NCBI GenBank assembly: GCA_003491845.1
Contig: DNBN01000154.1
Coordinates: forward strand, 1 to 8,630
Reading direction: 5' to 3'
Length of the DNA: 8,630 nucleotides
DNA from: Porticoccaceae bacterium
GTDB taxonomy: Bacteria > Pseudomonadota > Gammaproteobacteria > Pseudomonadales > Porticoccaceae
Shown: in pieces, positions 7,547 through 8,630 of the stretch
Position numbering within the stretch: the stretch's first letter is position 1
Layout: every line of letters starts with the position of its first letter
Program-made: the position numbers and the translations under genes
Notes under the pieces: generated by a model
What the model was told of the DNA's origin: nothing
The model's input: only the letters and a program-made list of their open reading frames with translations
Database searches by the model: none

Positions 7547-8257
7547 TTAAACAAGCGAATGCTCGTTTTGCCAGCATAGATATTGCTCAACCATGGCGTC
7601 GACAGTTAATTCATCATAGGGCCTCAGGCCGCTCAAAATTAAATGTTTGACGCCATGACCAACCTGTCGACCATTATCGTGAATATCAAAATGTAAATGA
7701 GCATCGCCTCGTTTTCCTTTTACCTCGAGCTCCTTCTTCATAAGAACCAGCAAAGGACTGTCTAAATCCAATCTGTCCAGCGTAATCGACATAGACTGAT
7801 AAATAATAAGCGGCCTTTTAGGATTGATCATAACGTTCTTCTCAGCCATTAGAGGAACCAGGATATGAGGAAAATTTTGGCCTGAGAATCGCACATAGGC
7901 GCGAACTAACGCCTCAGCGCCTCCGTCAGCAGCAACCTGACTGCCTCGCGTAGCAACCTTAAGATATTCTTTACCATAATCATCGACAATATGACCATGC
8001 TCACCCAAATTGGACGGAAAGACCAGCGTAGTGTCGGCTGAAACTAAGCCGGTAAACACAAAATCCATAGCATTAAAAAGACCATAGTACTCAACAAAGA
8101 AGGCAAACAGTAAATCACCTGGCACACAAAAACGTTTGCTAGTAGGGTCATGTATAGGATTGAAATCGTTGCTGATAGTTTTAGCAAAAGAACTTGCTTG
8201 TTCGCTGCCAATAGTGATTTTATTGCCATTTTGACTTGCAAATTGATCTATGAACAC
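7547..8257 (-). CDS. DUF3581 family protein, hotdog/MaoC-like
   Basis: A 236-residue soluble protein that I recognise as resembling DUF3581, a gammaproteobacterial family without assigned function. Its N-terminal part (about residues 15-60) reads like a MaoC-type (R)-specific hydratase: EQASSFAKTISNDFNPIHDP followed by RFCVPGDLLFAFF. Within it Asp31 and His36 occupy the D-x-N-P-I-H pattern that carries the catalytic dyad of PhaJ-like enoyl-CoA hydratases. The rest is likely a second, degenerate hotdog half. A role in acyl-CoA or acyl-ACP chemistry is therefore conceivable but inferred. The start is GTG at 8257, with GGAG 6 bases upstream lying just inside the end of the DUF2750 gene; the two genes are 3 bases apart and probably translationally coupled. 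It converges on uvrA. Confidence 0.82.
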   Translation of the reverse strand: MFIDQFASQNGNKITIGSEQASSFAKTISNDFNPIHDPTSKRFCVPGDLLFAFFVEYYGLFNAMDFVFTGLVSADTTLVFPSNLGEHGHIVDDYGKEYLKVATRGSQVAADGGAEALVRAYVRFSGQNFPHILVPLMAEKNVMINPKRPLIIYQSMSITLDRLDLDSPLLVLMKKELEVKGKRGDAHLHFDIHDNGRQVGHGVKHLILSGLRPYDELTVDAMVEQYLCWQNEHSLV

Positions 8258-8260
8258 AGA

Positions 8261-8626
8261 CTACTCCAACTCAGTTTCAAATTCTTCGAGTAAATCAAGG
8301 GGCTCTATTTCATCGCCAGTAAGATCAACACTCCAGTTAATGCCTACTAAAAGTACATCTGAGTGCATTCCCGGAAGCCAGTCATCTAAAAACTCTTCAA
8401 TCTCAATAGCTACCGGTGTGTAAACATCCCAATCGCCATTACAAAGAGCTTCAGCTAAGGCTTTACCAGACCAAAAGGGAATAACATCAATATCATCATG
8501 ATCACTCGAGGTTACCAAAGCCCAATTGCCATTGCCATCCTGAAGCCCCCAAATACAGCCCGCCTCAAGAGATTCAACAATTAGGCGGTCAAAATTTTCT
8601 TGAAGATTGTCTGATAGAGTGTGCAT
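8261..8626 (-). CDS. DUF2750 family protein
   Basis: A 121-residue acidic soluble protein resembling DUF2750, a small family of unknown function. Characteristic segments are the N-terminal LSDNLQENFDRLI helix, CIWGLQDGNGNWALVTS (about 24-40), the DVIPFWSGKALAEAL stretch (48-62) and the DDWLPGMHSDVLLVGINW block (81-98), with several conserved tryptophans. There is no signal peptide or membrane segment. No catalytic residues can be assigned, and the acidic tail suggests a protein-binding rather than a nucleic-acid-binding role, which is only a guess. The ATG at 8626 matches the expected N-terminus, but only four bases of upstream sequence remain in the window, so the ribosome site and promoter cannot be judged. 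It is the first of a two-gene minus-strand unit with the DUF3581 gene, whose GTG begins 3 bases after this stop. Confidence 0.82.
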   Translation of the reverse strand: MHTLSDNLQENFDRLIVESLEAGCIWGLQDGNGNWALVTSSDHDDIDVIPFWSGKALAEALCNGDWDVYTPVAIEIEEFLDDWLPGMHSDVLLVGINWSVDLTGDEIEPLDLLEEFETELE

Positions 8627-8630
8627 AGGA

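Overview
This window looks like an ordinary chromosomal segment of a marine-type gammaproteobacterium with modest GC. The evidence is the fabA-fabB pair of the anaerobic unsaturated fatty acid pathway, close similarity of FabA, FabB, Ssb and UvrA to the enterobacterial/pseudomonad proteins, and the order uvrA / MFS transporter / ssb, with the transporter and ssb divergent from uvrA, as recalled from Pseudomonas-like genomes. DUF3581 and DUF2750 proteins also point to Gammaproteobacteria. An affiliation near Pseudomonadales/Cellvibrionales is an inference; no genus can be named from the sequence alone.

Layout. (1) Bases 1-1570, plus strand: the 3' end of fabA (its 5' part lies outside the window) followed by complete fabB, an operon for unsaturated fatty acid synthesis. 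(2) 1660-1992, plus strand: a 110-residue stand-alone SET-domain protein. (3) 2045-2521, minus strand: a Prx5-type peroxiredoxin, convergent with the SET gene. (4) 2621-4488, minus strand: a YajR-like MFS transporter with a C-terminal YAM-like domain, followed 17 bases later by ssb. (5) 4489-4722: a divergent intergenic region with a 10-bp palindrome and a perfect 8-bp-stem hairpin in the probable uvrA leader, but no canonical LexA box. (6) 4723-7545, plus strand: full-length uvrA. (7) 7547-8626, minus strand: a tightly spaced pair, a DUF2750 protein then a DUF3581 hotdog-like protein, the latter ending one base from the uvrA stop.

The genes fall into small functional groups: membrane lipid synthesis (fabA, fabB), peroxide defence (peroxiredoxin), DNA repair and single-strand protection (uvrA, ssb), transport (yajR-like) and two conserved proteins of unknown role. 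I saw no mobile elements, CRISPR arrays, tRNA or rRNA genes, and no clear sign of an undescribed multi-gene system. The most interesting items are the miniature SET protein, the DUF2750-DUF3581 pair (the latter retains a hydratase-like Asp/His dyad) and the symmetric elements upstream of uvrA.
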